A DNA stretch of 64,000 bases from contig NZ_CP108414.1 of assembly GCF_035978755.1 (NCBI RefSeq), positions 1,984,001 to 2,048,000 of the forward strand, given 5' to 3'. The notes beneath the pieces were generated by a model. It made no database searches, was not told where the DNA came from, and saw nothing but the letters and a program-made list of their open reading frames with translations. The position numbers and the translations under genes were made by a program. This DNA is from Streptomyces sp. NBC_01298. Its GTDB lineage: Bacteria > Actinomycetota > Actinomycetes > Streptomycetales > Streptomycetaceae. Positions 43,522 through 53,295 of the stretch are shown here, piece after piece. Every line of letters begins with the position of its first letter. Position 1 is the stretch's first letter.

Positions 43522-43989
43522 TCAGAAGGGGTCGGCGTCGATCGCCACCCGGCCGGTGGAGACCGCGCAGACCTGCCAGCGGTCGTCGGCACGGTGGAGT
43601 TCCAGGACCACCGCGATCCGGCCGCCCGCCGGCGGGGTGAGGCCGACGTTGACCGACGCGTTGCCGCCGCTCTCCATGGAGGACACGATGTCGTGGCCGA
43701 AGGTCCCCGCGAGGCCGTGCAGGACGGCGGCCGGGTCGGCCGCACCGTCGGGGCAGCCGTCCGCCGCCCCGGGGGCCGGGCCGCCGCGGCCCACCGCGTC
43801 GAGGTACTCGTCCACCGCCCGGCGCAGGGGGCTCGGCGCGAGCGCGCCGGTGACCGTGAACACCACCGCGAGCACGAGCCCGGCCACCGAGCACCCACGT
43901 GGCCCACTCCCTCTCCCGGAGGCCGGGCCCGCCGAAGGGGACCCTCGCCTTCCACCTCGGGCCCGGCACCGAAACCGGCCGCCAACCAT
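43522..43989 (-). CDS. Small membrane-anchored protein of unknown function
   Basis: The ~155-residue product has an Arg-rich N-terminus, one hydrophobic helix (AGLVLAVVFTVTGALA, residues ~35-50) and a ~100-residue extracytoplasmic domain ending in a strand-rich VVLELHRADDRWQV...VAIDADPF, resembling NTF2/DUF4878-like lipoprotein domains. The start is uncertain: ATG 43989 lacks a ribosome site (a leaderless transcript is possible), and a start inside the Arg-rich part may be real. It is divergent from the gene at 44049. Confidence 0.6.
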   Translation of the reverse strand: MVGGRFRCRARGGRRGSPSAGPASGRGSGPRGCSVAGLVLAVVFTVTGALAPSPLRRAVDEYLDAVGRGGPAPGAADGCPDGAADPAAVLHGLAGTFGHDIVSSMESGGNASVNVGLTPPAGGRIAVVLELHRADDRWQVCAVSTGRVAIDADPF

Positions 43990-44048
43990 GAGACAAGGAA
44001 GGGGAGTTGTCCCTATCGTTGGTAGACCACCACGGGGGAGGCGGCAGG

Positions 44049-45536
44049 ATGACGGCAGGCCGGGAATTACCAACTCTCTTTCAGTACGGGGAAGAGTGGA
44101 CGAGCCGCTGGCTCAGCGCGTCCGCCCACCTGGACGAGGAGTTCGCCCGCGCGACGGCGGTCGAACTCACCGAGGACCGGATCACGGCGCTCGGCCCGTC
44201 GCTCGGCGTCGACCTCGTCGCGGTGGCCCGGCACAGCCGCCTCGCCGTGCGCCGCACGAACCTCCGCGACGGGCTGCTGGCCGTCCTGTTCGCCGCCGGG
44301 ACGGGCTGCCTGGCCCTGCTGGTCCACGGGGCCCAGGACCGACGGTTCGAGGTGATCGGGCGGTCCCTGCTCGGCCTCGTCGGGATGTTCGCCGCCGCCT
44401 GGGTGCTGGTGCTGGTGGTCGAACGCCGAGCCCGGGTCATGGCGTTGAAGGTGATCGCACAGGGCGGCCCGCCGCCCGCGGAGCTCGCCCCGCCCCTCGA
44501 CCCGGTCCTGGAAGAGCGACTGCGCGAACAGGAGCGGGCCAACGTGGCCCCGTACCACGAGGACGCCGAACGGACGAACCCCTTCGTCGGCAGCGGCGAA
44601 CGCTTCCAGGAGCGGGTCTGGCACCCCATCGACATCAGCAAGCCCGCCGACGCCCCGGGCGGCGGGAAGCTCGACATCATCCCCTTCGACGTGCTCGACC
44701 TGCACGCCTTCGTGGAACGGGAGATGGGCAGTATCGCCGGACTGGAAGGACTGCGGGCCGCCCACCGGCTGTACGTGCGCGGCCCGATGACCCTGCACGC
44801 CGGCAAGGACCTGCTCCCCGACCGGCTGAGACCGCCCCGTGCCGTGATCCCCGAGGACATGGTGCAGGCCGGCCTGGCCCGGCCCGGACTGGGCATGCGC
44901 ACGTACCTGTGCCTGGAGCGGGTCGGCAACAGCGGCCGCGTCATCGTCTGCATGCACCTGCGTGCTCGTCTTCAGCACCCCAGCCTGACCTGGGAGGTGG
45001 CCGGCTACATCGTTCCGCCACTGCGCGACAGCTTCATGCGCGTACGAACCCTGCGGCTCGACCCCTTCGGCCGCTGGTGGACCCTGTTCACCTACGCCAC
45101 GGGCTCGTTCCTGCCCTTGCTGTGCAAGGTGCCCGCCCGTTTGCCGCGCCGGGCCTGGGTCAAGTTCCTGCGCCGGTGGAACCTGGGGTACGCGCGCTGG
45201 GTCATCGGCAAGCGCCACATCGAGTACGACTACGGCGCCACCGGAAGCATCCGGGCGGAGGCGGCCGAGGAACTGGAGCACATCGAGTTCTCCGACAGCA
45301 CCGACGCGCTGGACTTCCTCCAGCGGCTCCAGCGGGGCGTGCTCGCGGCGACCGAACAGTTCCTCAAGGCCCACCACGTGGACACCCGTTCCTTCGACCA
45401 GGCGCAGCGGGTCATCACGCACCACAGCTACACCTTCCAGGGGCCCATCAACGGCCCCGGCATCTACGGAGACCACGGCACCTTCAACCTGCCCGGAGGC
45501 GCGCCTTCGCCTTCCCCGGAGCCGACCAGGCCCTGA
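44049..45536 (+). CDS. Two-helix membrane protein ending in a GPGxYGDHG motif
   Basis: The 495-residue protein has cytoplasmic N-terminal residues 1-74, two transmembrane helices (~75-92, ~106-124), and a large conserved-looking cytoplasmic domain with no family I recognise. At residues ~461-481 it carries YTFQGPINGPGIYGDHGTFN, closely matching the N-terminus of the next gene's product. A short Pro/Ser tail ends it. ATG 44049 has AGGCGGCAGG upstream. The shared glycine-rich motif suggests the pair contact each other through it. Confidence 0.65.
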   Translation: MTAGRELPTLFQYGEEWTSRWLSASAHLDEEFARATAVELTEDRITALGPSLGVDLVAVARHSRLAVRRTNLRDGLLAVLFAAGTGCLALLVHGAQDRRFEVIGRSLLGLVGMFAAAWVLVLVVERRARVMALKVIAQGGPPPAELAPPLDPVLEERLREQERANVAPYHEDAERTNPFVGSGERFQERVWHPIDISKPADAPGGGKLDIIPFDVLDLHAFVEREMGSIAGLEGLRAAHRLYVRGPMTLHAGKDLLPDRLRPPRAVIPEDMVQAGLARPGLGMRTYLCLERVGNSGRVIVCMHLRARLQHPSLTWEVAGYIVPPLRDSFMRVRTLRLDPFGRWWTLFTYATGSFLPLLCKVPARLPRRAWVKFLRRWNLGYARWVIGKRHIEYDYGATGSIRAEAAEELEHIEFSDSTDALDFLQRLQRGVLAATEQFLKAHHVDTRSFDQAQRVITHHSYTFQGPINGPGIYGDHGTFNLPGGAPSPSPEPTRP

Positions 45537-45568
45537 CCCCGCACACACGGCACGCGCAGAGGAGCCCC

Positions 45569-45907
45569 ATGGGCACGTACCACTTCCACGGGAACATCGA
45601 GGGCCCCGGCGTGTACGGGGACCACGGCGTGATCAACATCGGCCGCCAGGAGGGCGAGCCCGAAGCCGCCCGGGCACTGCGGCTGGCGGCGGAACTCGCG
45701 CAGCGGCTGCGGACCGAAGGTGCCGCCCAGGAACGGATCGACGCGGCGGCGGACCTGACCGGCGAACTGGAACGGGCCGGGCAGGAGCAGAGACCGCCCG
45801 AGCCGGGGCGGGTCCGCCGCTGCCTCGAAACGGTCACCCTGGGCTTGGCTGCGGGCAGCGCGACCCTGGCCCTGGCTCAGGAACTGGGCCGTCTTCTCGG
45901 CGGCTGA
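45569..45907 (+). CDS. Small helical protein with N-terminal GPGxYGDHG motif
   Basis: The 112-residue product begins with YHFHGNIEGPGVYGDHGVIN (residues 4-23), nearly the same as the C-terminal motif of the preceding membrane protein. Two or three helices follow (RALRLAAELAQRLRTEG, then IDAAADLTGELERAG) and a hydrophobic, Ala/Leu-rich terminal helix that might insert in membranes. AGAGGAG lies five bases before the ATG. It starts 33 bases after the upstream stop. Function unknown; resembles a small partner or effector in motif-pair signalling. Confidence 0.65.
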   Translation: MGTYHFHGNIEGPGVYGDHGVINIGRQEGEPEAARALRLAAELAQRLRTEGAAQERIDAAADLTGELERAGQEQRPPEPGRVRRCLETVTLGLAAGSATLALAQELGRLLGG

Positions 45908-46059
45908 CGGCCCCGGCGGGGTGGGGCGGGTCCGGGGACCGGGTCGGCTCCGCGGAACTCCGGCCGGACACCGCGTGTGACGGGCCCGGCCGCCAGGGGC
46001 GCGGCGCGGGCCCAGTAGGCTGCGGGTCCACCCGCTTCCCGTACCCCGAGGTCCACCCA

Positions 46060-47358
46060 GTGAGCTCCGCACCGCCCCCCGTACCCGTGTCGGTCGTCGG
46101 CCTCGGCGCAGACGGCTGGGGCGGGCTGACCGAAGCCGGCCGCGCCGCACTGGCCGGGGCCGAGGTGCTGATCGGCGGGCCCCGGCAGCTGGACCTGCTC
46201 CCGCCCGGGGAGTGCGGCGGCGCCCGCGTGGCGTGGCCCAGCCCGCTGCGCCCGGCCGTGCCGAAGCTGATGGCGGAGCACTCGGGCCGCCGCATCGCGG
46301 TACTGGCCAGCGGCGACCCGATGTTCTACGGGATCGGCCGGGCCCTCTCCGAGGAGCTCGGTCCGGACGCCCTGCACGTCCTGCCGCACCCCTCCTCCGT
46401 GTCCTACGCCTGCGCCCGCCTCGGCTGGCCGGTGGAGGACACCGAGGTGGTCACCGTGGTCGGCCGACCCGTGGCCCGGCTCGCGGCCGCCCTGTACGAG
46501 GGCCGCCGGGTCCTGGTGCTGAGCGCCGGAGCACTGACCGCAAACGAGATCGCCGCTCTGCTTCGAGAGCGGGGCTTCGGCCCCAGCCGGATGCGCGTCC
46601 TGGAACAGCTCGGCTCCGAGCACGAGGACGCGTACGAGGGGCTCGCCCAGAGCTGGGAACACCCGCCCGGCGACCCCCTCAACGTGGTCGCCGTCGACTG
46701 CCGCCGCGACCCCGGCGCCGAAGCCCCCCGGCTCGGCTCGACCCCCGGCCTGCCCGACGCCGCCTACGAGCACGACGGCCAGCTCACCAAGCGCCACGTC
46801 CGCGCCGCCACCCTGTGCGCCCTCGCCCCCGCCCCCGGCGAGCTGCTGTGGGACATCGGCGGCGGCTCCGGCTCCATCGGCATCGAGTGGATGCGCACGC
46901 ACCCCTCCTGCCGGGCGGTGACCGTGGAGCGGGTGACGGAGCGGGCCGCGCGGATCACCCGTAACGCGGCCGCGCTCGGCGTGCCCGCCCTGCGCGTGGT
47001 CACCGGCTCCGCGCCCGCCGCGCTCGCCGGGCTGCCCGCCCCCGACGCCGTGTTCATCGGCGGCGGCCTGACCGCACCGGGCCTGCTCGACGCGGCCTGG
47101 GAGGCGCTGGCCCCCGGCGGCCGGCTCGTGGTCAACACCGTCACCCTGGAGTCGGAGGCGGTGCTGACCGACCGCTACCGCCGCCACGGAGGCGAGCTGG
47201 TCAAACTGGCCGTCGCGCACGCCGTACCGGTCGGCGGTTTCACCGGCTGGCGCCAGGCGATGCCCGTCACCCAGTGGACGGTCACCAAGCCGTACCCGCC
47301 CCACCCGCACTCCCAGCCCGACCTGCCCGACCCCGAAATGGTGGATCAGACGATATGA
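46060..47358 (+). CDS. cobL: Precorrin-6Y C5,15-methyltransferase (decarboxylating), CbiE-CbiT fusion
   Basis: The 432-residue bifunctional enzyme methylates C5 and C15 of precorrin-6Y and removes the C12 acetate carboxyl in aerobic cobalamin synthesis. The N-terminal tetrapyrrole-methylase (CbiE) half has SVVGLGADGW and LASGDPMFYG. The C-terminal CbiT half has the SAM motif DIGGGSGSIG and the FIGGG strand. The C-terminal linker/tail is Pro-rich. GTG 46060 gives the conserved N-terminus. The stop overlaps cobM (ATGA). Confidence 0.93.
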   Translation: MSSAPPPVPVSVVGLGADGWGGLTEAGRAALAGAEVLIGGPRQLDLLPPGECGGARVAWPSPLRPAVPKLMAEHSGRRIAVLASGDPMFYGIGRALSEELGPDALHVLPHPSSVSYACARLGWPVEDTEVVTVVGRPVARLAAALYEGRRVLVLSAGALTANEIAALLRERGFGPSRMRVLEQLGSEHEDAYEGLAQSWEHPPGDPLNVVAVDCRRDPGAEAPRLGSTPGLPDAAYEHDGQLTKRHVRAATLCALAPAPGELLWDIGGGSGSIGIEWMRTHPSCRAVTVERVTERAARITRNAAALGVPALRVVTGSAPAALAGLPAPDAVFIGGGLTAPGLLDAAWEALAPGGRLVVNTVTLESEAVLTDRYRRHGGELVKLAVAHAVPVGGFTGWRQAMPVTQWTVTKPYPPHPHSQPDLPDPEMVDQTI

Positions 47359-48104
47359 CCGTGTACTTCATCGGTGCGGGCCCCGGCGCCGCCGACCTGA
47401 TCACGGTGCGCGGCGCCCGGACGCTGGCCGCCGCCCCCGTCTGCCTGTACGCGGGCAGCCTGGTCCCGCGCGAACTGCTCGCCGAATGCCCGCCGGACGC
47501 CCGCCTGATCGACACGGCGCAGCTGAACCTGGACGAGATCATCGCCGAGTGCGTACGCGCGCACGCGGCGGGCCAGGACGTGGCCCGGCTCCACTCCGGC
47601 GACCCGTCCGTCTTCAGCGCCGTCGCGGAGCAGATGCGGCGCCTCGACGCGGCCGGCATCCCCTACGAGGTCGTCCCCGGCGTCCCCGCCTTCGCCGCGG
47701 CGGCCGCCGCGCTGAAGCGGGAGCTGACCGTCCCCACCGTCGGCCAGACCGTGATCCTGACCCGGATCTCCCAGCAGGCCACGCCGATGCCGCCCGGCGA
47801 GGACCTCGCCACGCTGGGCCGCAGCGGAGCGCTCCTCGTCCTCCACCTGGCCACCCGCTACGTGGACCGGGTCGTGGAGGAACTCCTGCCGCACTACGGA
47901 GCCGAGTGCCCGGCAGCGGTGGTCGCGATGGCCAGCCGCCCCGACGAGCTGATCCTGCGCGGAACGCTGGCCGACATCGCCGCCCAGGTGAAGGAGGCCG
48001 GGCTGGTCCGCACGGCCGTCATCCTGGTGGGCCGCACCCTGGGCGCCGAGCAGTTCCGCGACAGCCACCTGTACTCCGCCGAGCGCGACCGGCATGCCTG
48101 CTGA
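47355..48104 (+). CDS. cobM: Precorrin-4 C11-methyltransferase
   Basis: The 249-residue tetrapyrrole methylase begins TVYFIGAGPGAADLITVRG, has the SAM loop LHSGDPSVFSA, and the middle segment TRISQQATPMP typical of CobM/CbiF. It adds the C11 methyl to precorrin-4. It is coupled to cobL by ATGA and overlaps cobK by 11 bases. Confidence 0.95.
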   Translation: MTVYFIGAGPGAADLITVRGARTLAAAPVCLYAGSLVPRELLAECPPDARLIDTAQLNLDEIIAECVRAHAAGQDVARLHSGDPSVFSAVAEQMRRLDAAGIPYEVVPGVPAFAAAAAALKRELTVPTVGQTVILTRISQQATPMPPGEDLATLGRSGALLVLHLATRYVDRVVEELLPHYGAECPAAVVAMASRPDELILRGTLADIAAQVKEAGLVRTAVILVGRTLGAEQFRDSHLYSAERDRHAC

Positions 48105-48855
48105 TCCGGCCGGTCCGGGTCCGCACGTCCTGATCCTCGGCGGCACCACGGAGGCCCGCCGCCTGGCGGAGGCGCTGGCCGCCGCCCCGGACTCCCCCCG
48201 GGTGACCACCTCGCTGGCCGGCCGGGTCGCCGCCCCGGTGCTCCCGCCCGGCGAGACCCGGATCGGCGGCTTCGGCGGTGCCGACGGGCTGGCGGCCTGG
48301 ATCACCGCGCACGGGGTCACGCACCTGGTCGACGCCACGCACCCCTTCGCGGAGCGGATGAGCTTCAACGCGGCCGGGGCGGCGGCCCGTTCGGGCGTCC
48401 CCCTGCTGGCCCTGCGCCGTCCCGGCTGGTCCCCGGGCCCCGGGGACGACTGGCACTTCGCGGACTCCCTCGCCCAGGCGGCCGCCCTTCTCCCCGCCCT
48501 GGGATCCCGCGCCTTCCTGACCACCGGCCGCATGGGCCTGAACACCTTCGCGCACCTCACCGAGCCCTGGTTCCTGGTGCGTTCGGTGGATCCCCCGGCG
48601 GGTCCGGTGCCGCCGCGCCTCGAAGTCCTGCTGGCCCGGGGCCCGTTCACTCTCGCCGACGAGCGGGACCTCCTCGCCCGCCACCGAATCGACCTCCTGG
48701 TCACCAAGGACAGCGGCGGCTCGGCCACCGCCCCCAAACTCGCGGCGGCCCGCGAGGCGGGTGTCCCGGTCCTGGTGGTCCGTCGCCCGCCGGTGCCGGA
48801 GGGTGTCGCGCAGACCCCGTCGGTCGACGGAGTACTGGACTGGCTGTCCGCCTGA
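48094..48855 (+). CDS. cobK: Precorrin-6A reductase
   Basis: The 253-residue NADPH-dependent reductase of the corrin macrocycle has a dinucleotide-binding start ILGGTTEARRLAEAL, the conserved VDATHPFAERMS and a C-terminal TKDSGGSATAPKL. These are the landmarks of CobK/CbiJ. It is the last gene of the cobL-cobM-cobK operon. Confidence 0.94.
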   Translation: MPADPAGPGPHVLILGGTTEARRLAEALAAAPDSPRVTTSLAGRVAAPVLPPGETRIGGFGGADGLAAWITAHGVTHLVDATHPFAERMSFNAAGAAARSGVPLLALRRPGWSPGPGDDWHFADSLAQAAALLPALGSRAFLTTGRMGLNTFAHLTEPWFLVRSVDPPAGPVPPRLEVLLARGPFTLADERDLLARHRIDLLVTKDSGGSATAPKLAAAREAGVPVLVVRRPPVPEGVAQTPSVDGVLDWLSA

Positions 48856-48882
48856 CCGGCCCGCTGCGCGGGGCGGAGTTCC

Positions 48883-49145
48883 CCTACCCGCCCTTCGCCC
48901 GTTCCCCGGGCTGCGCCCGGACCACTCCTGGGGCTCCGCCCCAGACCCCGCGCCTCAAACGCCGGCGAGGCTGGAATTGCCCCGCGGGCAATCCAGCCCG
49001 CACCGGCCAACTCCAGCCCGCACCGGCCACCTCCAGCCCCTCCGGCGTTTGAGGAGCGGGGGTCCGGGGGCCGGCCCCCGGGAACGGCGCCGCACCAGGC
49101 AACGGGTCCGGGCAACGCCCGGGGAACGGTGGAAGGGCGGGTAGG
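48883..49145. repeat. Long foldback (inverted) repeat between convergent cob operons
   Basis: The outer arms 48883-48922 and 49106-49145 are complementary at about 34 of 40 bases (CCTACCCGCCCTTC... opposite GAAGGGCGGGTAGG). An inner pair around CCTCAAACGCCGG (48953 on) and CCGGCGTTTGAGG (49041 on) also matches. The whole could fold into one long hairpin. The CCTCAAACGCCGG core recurs at about 52968. Being between convergent operons, it likely terminates both. No gene lies in 48856-49249. Confidence 0.85.
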
Positions 49146-49249
49146 GGACCCAGCCCCGCAGGGCCAACCAACCCGCACCCGCCCCGGGCCCCGGCCCCTA
49201 ACCGGGCCCGGGCCCGGGGAGGCGGGCCGCCCCGGTCAACCGACCGGGA

Positions 49250-50737
49250 TCACCCGTACCGGCGCGGGGTCCAGGTCACCCGCGACCCGTCGGGCCGCTC
49301 GGAAACCCGGGTCTGCGAGGAGCCGATCAACAAAATCGTCCGCATGTCCACCTCGGACGGCTCCAGTTCGGCCAGCGTGACGATCCGGACCGACTGCTCC
49401 GGCCCGCCCACGTCACGCGCGACGACCACCGGGGTCTGCGGCGCGCGCAGCTCCAGCAGCAGTTCGCGAGCGCGGGCCACCTGCCAATTCCGGCTGCGCG
49501 AGCCCGGGTTGTACAGGGCCAGGACGAGATCGGCCGCGGCGGCCGCGCGCAGCCGCTCCGCGATGACCTCCCAGGGCTTGAGCCGGTCGGAGAGGGAGAT
49601 CGTGGCGTAGTCGTGGCCGAGCGGCGCACCGGCCAGGGCCGCCGCCGCGTTGGCGGCCGTCACCCCGGGCAGCACCCGTACGGGCACGTCCTTGTACTCG
49701 GGCTGCCCCGCGACCTCCAGGACGGCGGTGGCCATGGCGAAGACCCCGGGGTCGCCGCCGGAGACCACGGCGACCCGCTTGCCGCGCCGGGCGAGGTCGA
49801 GCGCGAACTCGGCGCGCTCCGACTCGACCTTGTTGTCCGAGCCGTGCCGGATCTGGCCCGGCTTGGCCGGGACCCGGTCCAGGTAGGTCGTGTACCCGAC
49901 CAGCACCTCGGCGTCGGCCAGCACCCGCCGCGTCTCGGCGGTCAGCCACAGCGGCCCGGCCGGGCCGGTGCCGACGACGGCGACCTCGCCGGGGCCGGAC
50001 GGCACGCTGCCCGGGTTCCCGATCCGGCTGGGCACCACGGCGACGGCGAAGTAGGGGACGGAGTCGGGGTCGGTGTCCGCCAGGACGCCCGTCCGCTCCC
50101 CCGCCATCGTGGCGCGCTCCACGTAGCGCGCCTCGGCGAGCCGGCCGCTGTTCTCCATGGCCCGCCGGATGGCGGGGAAGGTGCGGCCGAGCTTCATGAC
50201 GACCGCCGAGTCGGTGGCGGCGAGACGGGCCGTGAGCTCCTCCTCGGAGAGGGTGCCGGGCAGGATCGTCAGCACCTCCTCGCCCTCCACGAGCGGGGTG
50301 CCGAGCCGGGCGGCGGCGGCGCTCACCGAGGTCACCCCGGGGATCACCTCGGTCTCGTACCGGTCGGAGAGCCGCTTGTGCATGTGCATGTACGAGCTGT
50401 AGAAGAGCGGGTCGCCCTCCGCGAGCACGGCGACGGTGCGGCCGGCGTCCAGGTGGCCGGCGAGCCGGGCGGCGGAGGCCTCGTAGAACTCCTCCATCGC
50501 CCCCTGGTAGCCGCCGGGGTGGTCGGTGGTCTCGGTGGTGACCGGGTAGACCAGCGGCTCCTCGATGTGGTCCGCGCGCAGGTGCTTCGCGGCGATGGAG
50601 CGGGCGATCGAGCGGCCGTGGCGGGCGGAGTGGTACGCGACCACGTCGGCCTCCGCGATCACCTCGACGGCGCGCAGCGTCATCAGCGAGGGGTCGCCGG
50701 GCCCGAGCCCGACCCCGTAGAGCCGTCCGGTGCTCAT
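49250..50737 (-). CDS. cobIJ: CobI-CobJ fusion: precorrin-2 C20- and precorrin-3B C17-methyltransferase
   Basis: The 495-residue fusion has a CobI half (residues ~1-240; [30 protein letters not shown]) and a CobJ half (residues ~245-495; [41 protein letters not shown]). It adds the C20 methyl and later the C17 methyl with ring contraction. Such fusions are common in actinobacteria. ATG 50737 overlaps the cobH stop by ATGA. Confidence 0.95.
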   Translation of the reverse strand: MSTGRLYGVGLGPGDPSLMTLRAVEVIAEADVVAYHSARHGRSIARSIAAKHLRADHIEEPLVYPVTTETTDHPGGYQGAMEEFYEASAARLAGHLDAGRTVAVLAEGDPLFYSSYMHMHKRLSDRYETEVIPGVTSVSAAAARLGTPLVEGEEVLTILPGTLSEEELTARLAATDSAVVMKLGRTFPAIRRAMENSGRLAEARYVERATMAGERTGVLADTDPDSVPYFAVAVVPSRIGNPGSVPSGPGEVAVVGTGPAGPLWLTAETRRVLADAEVLVGYTTYLDRVPAKPGQIRHGSDNKVESERAEFALDLARRGKRVAVVSGGDPGVFAMATAVLEVAGQPEYKDVPVRVLPGVTAANAAAALAGAPLGHDYATISLSDRLKPWEVIAERLRAAAAADLVLALYNPGSRSRNWQVARARELLLELRAPQTPVVVARDVGGPEQSVRIVTLAELEPSEVDMRTILLIGSSQTRVSERPDGSRVTWTPRRYG

Positions 50738-51381
50738 TCGGCCACGCTCGCGATGGCGTTGACGGCGGCCGCGGCCATGGCGCTGCCGCCGCGGCGGCCA
50801 CGGACGATCAAGTGGTCGAGTGCGGAGGGGTGTTCGGCGAGGGCGTCCTTGGACTCGGCGGCGCCGATGAACCCGACGGGGACCCCGATGACCGCGGCGG
50901 GGCGCGGGGCACCCTCCTCGATCATCTCCAGGAGCCGGAAGAGCGCGGTCGGCGCGTTCCCGACGGCGATCACCGAACCCTCCAACAGGCCCCGGTCCCG
51001 CCAGACTTCGAGGGCGGCGGCGCTGCGCGTCGTGCCCATCTTCGCGGCGAGCTCCGGCACGGCCGGGTCGGAGAGGGTGCAGATCACCTGGTTGTCGGCG
51101 GGCAGCCGCTTGCGGGTGACCCCGCTGGCGACCATCTGCACGTCGCACAGGATCGGCGCACCGGCCTCCAGGGCGGCGCGCGCCCTCAGCACGACCTCGG
51201 GCGAGTAGCCCAGGTCCCGGGTCAGGTCGGTCATCCCGCAGGCGTGAATCATGCGCACCGCGACCTGGGCGACCGAGGCGGGCAGCCCGGAAAGGTCCGC
51301 CTCGGCGCGGATCGTGGCAAAGGACTGGCGGTAGATCTCGGCGCCGTCCTTCTCGTACTCGAACACGGTGTACTCGCTCAT
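50734..51381 (-). CDS. cobH: Precorrin-8X methylmutase
   Basis: The 215-residue mutase moves the C11 methyl to C12 to give hydrogenobyrinic acid. The active-site His lies in [11 protein letters not shown]. Other conserved parts are [31 protein letters not shown] and [15 protein letters not shown]. It is coupled by ATGA overlaps to cobG upstream and cobIJ downstream. Confidence 0.96.
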   Translation of the reverse strand: MSEYTVFEYEKDGAEIYRQSFATIRAEADLSGLPASVAQVAVRMIHACGMTDLTRDLGYSPEVVLRARAALEAGAPILCDVQMVASGVTRKRLPADNQVICTLSDPAVPELAAKMGTTRSAAALEVWRDRGLLEGSVIAVGNAPTALFRLLEMIEEGAPRPAAVIGVPVGFIGAAESKDALAEHPSALDHLIVRGRRGGSAMAAAAVNAIASVAE

Positions 51382-52745
51382 TTCTTCACTGCGTCTTCGG
51401 ACACTCGGGGTTGGCTGCGCGCGTCGGCGACGGCCTGGGCAAGTTCGTGGGACGGCACCGGGCGGCCGTCGAGCCGGTACCCGTCGGGGGTGGCGACGAG
51501 GTCGACCCAGGCGGTGCCGCGCGGGTGCCCGCAGCGGCGCTCGCACCCGGACCAGTGGACGGGCGCGACGGCGGTCCCGGCCTGCGCCTCGCCTTCCGCA
51601 CCGCCCGCGTCCACGACGGCCCGCGCGTCGGCGCGCACGTCGGACAGCGCCTTGGCGCAACCCGGCCGCCCCGTACAGGCGGTGACGGACTCCCAGGGGC
51701 CGTCGGGTGCGACGGACAGGCCCGCGGCCACGAGCCGCGCGTAGCCGTCGACCGGCCGCCGGGTGCTCGCGCCGGGCAGGACGATGCTCCGCCACGGGGT
51801 GACCCGCAGCTCACCGTCGCCCTCCCCGCCGGCCTCCCCGCCGCCTTCTCCGCCGGCCGCGACGTCCACCAGCACCCGCCACTGGTCGGCGGTGAGCCGG
51901 CCGAGCGGGGGCAGGACGCACAGCGCCGTCTGGTCACCGGTGCCGGGGCCCCAGGGCCTGGGCGGCGGCGCGTAGGGCCAGGCCACCTCGGGAAGGACGT
52001 CGGCCGCGATACCGGCCGACCCGAGCCGCAGCGCGAACTCCCCTTCCTCCAGGGCGTGCGCGGCGGGCAGTTCGGACACCCGCCAGGCCCGGGTGCCGGC
52101 GGCGTCGGCGGAGTCGAGGAAGTACTCGGCCGCGAGCAGGGCCGCCCGCGGCGCGTCGGCGGCGTCCACCTCCACGGCGCCCCGGGCGGCGCCGAGCCGG
52201 ACCAGCACCCGGCCCCGCGGTCCGCCGAGCAGGGTGACATCGGGGTCGAGCGCGGCGACGTCTCCGCGCCCGTCGTCGATGGCGAACAGGAACCGCCCGG
52301 ACAGGGCCGTCGCACGGGTGCTCGTGCACAGCAGCCGGTCCAACTCCGCGACCCAGGAGGTCACATGGGGTCGCCCGGAGCTCCCGATCCCGGACAGCGG
52401 GGTCGCCACGACGTTCCGTACCCGCTCGTGACCGGGGGCGGGCAGCAACCCGGCCCCGTCCAGCAGCTCCGCCAGCCCCGTACCGCATCCTTCGGCGAGC
52501 CCGCGCAGCTGCACGTTCCCGCGCGAGGTGAGCTCCAGGTGCCCGTCCCCGAAGCGGTCGGCGGCCAGCGCCAGCACCGAGGCCTGCCGGCCGGTCAGCA
52601 GACCCCCCGGGATCCGGACCCGCGCCAGGTACCCGTCGTCGGCGGCGTGCAGGCGCAGCGCGCCGGGGCAGGCGTCGCCGCGATCCCGTATGACGGGTTC
52701 GTCCCGCGCGGTGGCGGAGGGGGGCGTGGGCATGGCGGCGAGCAT
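51378..52745 (-). CDS. cobG: Precorrin-3B synthase
   Basis: The ~455-residue nitrite/sulphite-reductase-like enzyme performs oxygen-dependent hydroxylation of precorrin-3A, marking the aerobic route. It has a ferredoxin-like half ([13 protein letters not shown]) and the [4Fe-4S] cysteines in [12 protein letters not shown] and [11 protein letters not shown] Gly/Glu repeat ([15 protein letters not shown]) interrupts the C-terminal half. The start is not certain: ATG 52745 or 52733, with no clear ribosome site. It leads the minus-strand cob operon. Confidence 0.93.
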   Translation of the reverse strand: MLAAMPTPPSATARDEPVIRDRGDACPGALRLHAADDGYLARVRIPGGLLTGRQASVLALAADRFGDGHLELTSRGNVQLRGLAEGCGTGLAELLDGAGLLPAPGHERVRNVVATPLSGIGSSGRPHVTSWVAELDRLLCTSTRATALSGRFLFAIDDGRGDVAALDPDVTLLGGPRGRVLVRLGAARGAVEVDAADAPRAALLAAEYFLDSADAAGTRAWRVSELPAAHALEEGEFALRLGSAGIAADVLPEVAWPYAPPPRPWGPGTGDQTALCVLPPLGRLTADQWRVLVDVAAGGEGGGEAGGEGDGELRVTPWRSIVLPGASTRRPVDGYARLVAAGLSVAPDGPWESVTACTGRPGCAKALSDVRADARAVVDAGGAEGEAQAGTAVAPVHWSGCERRCGHPRGTAWVDLVATPDGYRLDGRPVPSHELAQAVADARSQPRVSEDAVKK

Positions 52746-52956
52746 ACCCACGATTCTGCGCCCGCCCCCTGTGTCGATCACCACCCCGAACCGGCCACTC
52801 CCGCCGACACCCGACACCACCGGCGCCGGCCGCACCGGCCTGCCGAAACCGGGCCCATGGACGCCCGCCCCACCCGCACCCGCCGCCTCCCGCCCCACCT
52901 GCCCGCCGAAACCAGGCACACCGGCACCCTCCGCCCCCGCCTCACCGGCGCCGGAG

Positions 52957-53030
52957 GAATCCAGCCCCGCCGGCGTTTGAGGCCCGGGGCCCGGGGCAGA
53001 GCCCCGGCAACGGCGCCGCACCCGACCACA
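52957..53030. repeat. Second copy of the CCGGCGTTTGAGG dispersed repeat
   Basis: GGAATCCAGCCCCGCCGGCGTTTGAGG followed by GC palindromes (GGGGCCCGGGG; CCGGGGCAGAGCCCCGG) repeats the core of the element at 48883-49145 in shorter form. It occupies the interval between divergent cobG and cobN; otherwise nothing coding is seen in 52746-53107. Confidence 0.7.
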
Positions 53031-53107
53031 GCCCCCGCCATCGGGCGCCGGCCCCGGCCCCGCACCGACCCACGACCCAGCGTCACCGCAGGTGACCCAC
53101 CCCCCTA

Positions 53108-53272
53108 AGATGAGTCCCAGGCGGCCAATAGGCCCGCCATCGCCGAGGACGGCGACATGGGAGGAAGCCCGGTGCGAATCCGGCGCGGTCCCGCCACTGT
53201 GAATCCGCGCGGCCCCGGCCGCACCGGATGAGTCAGGAACTCCCGCCGTCCTCACTGCCCGGGGCGCGGAAA
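53108..53272 (+). promoter_or_regulatory. Cobalamin (AdoCbl) riboswitch upstream of cobN
   Basis: The leader contains the conserved B12-box features: GGAAGCCCGGTGCGAATCCGGCGCGGTCCCGCCACTGTGA (53162-53202, of which GCCACTGTGA is the B12 box) and the later GAGTCAGGAACTC (53230-53242). A GC hairpin (GGGGCGCGGAAACCCC) then precedes the cobN ribosome site GAGGAAGG, so folding with bound cobalamin probably blocks translation. Outer limits are estimates. Confidence 0.93.
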
Positions 53273-53295
53273 CCCCGAGGAAGGCCTGCCGCCGC

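Noticed and set aside
42776..45568. Long frame preceding the 112-residue protein
   Set aside because: It is antisense to the SDR and then a shadow of the 44049 gene; only the last part from ATG 45569 has sensible composition and a ribosome site.
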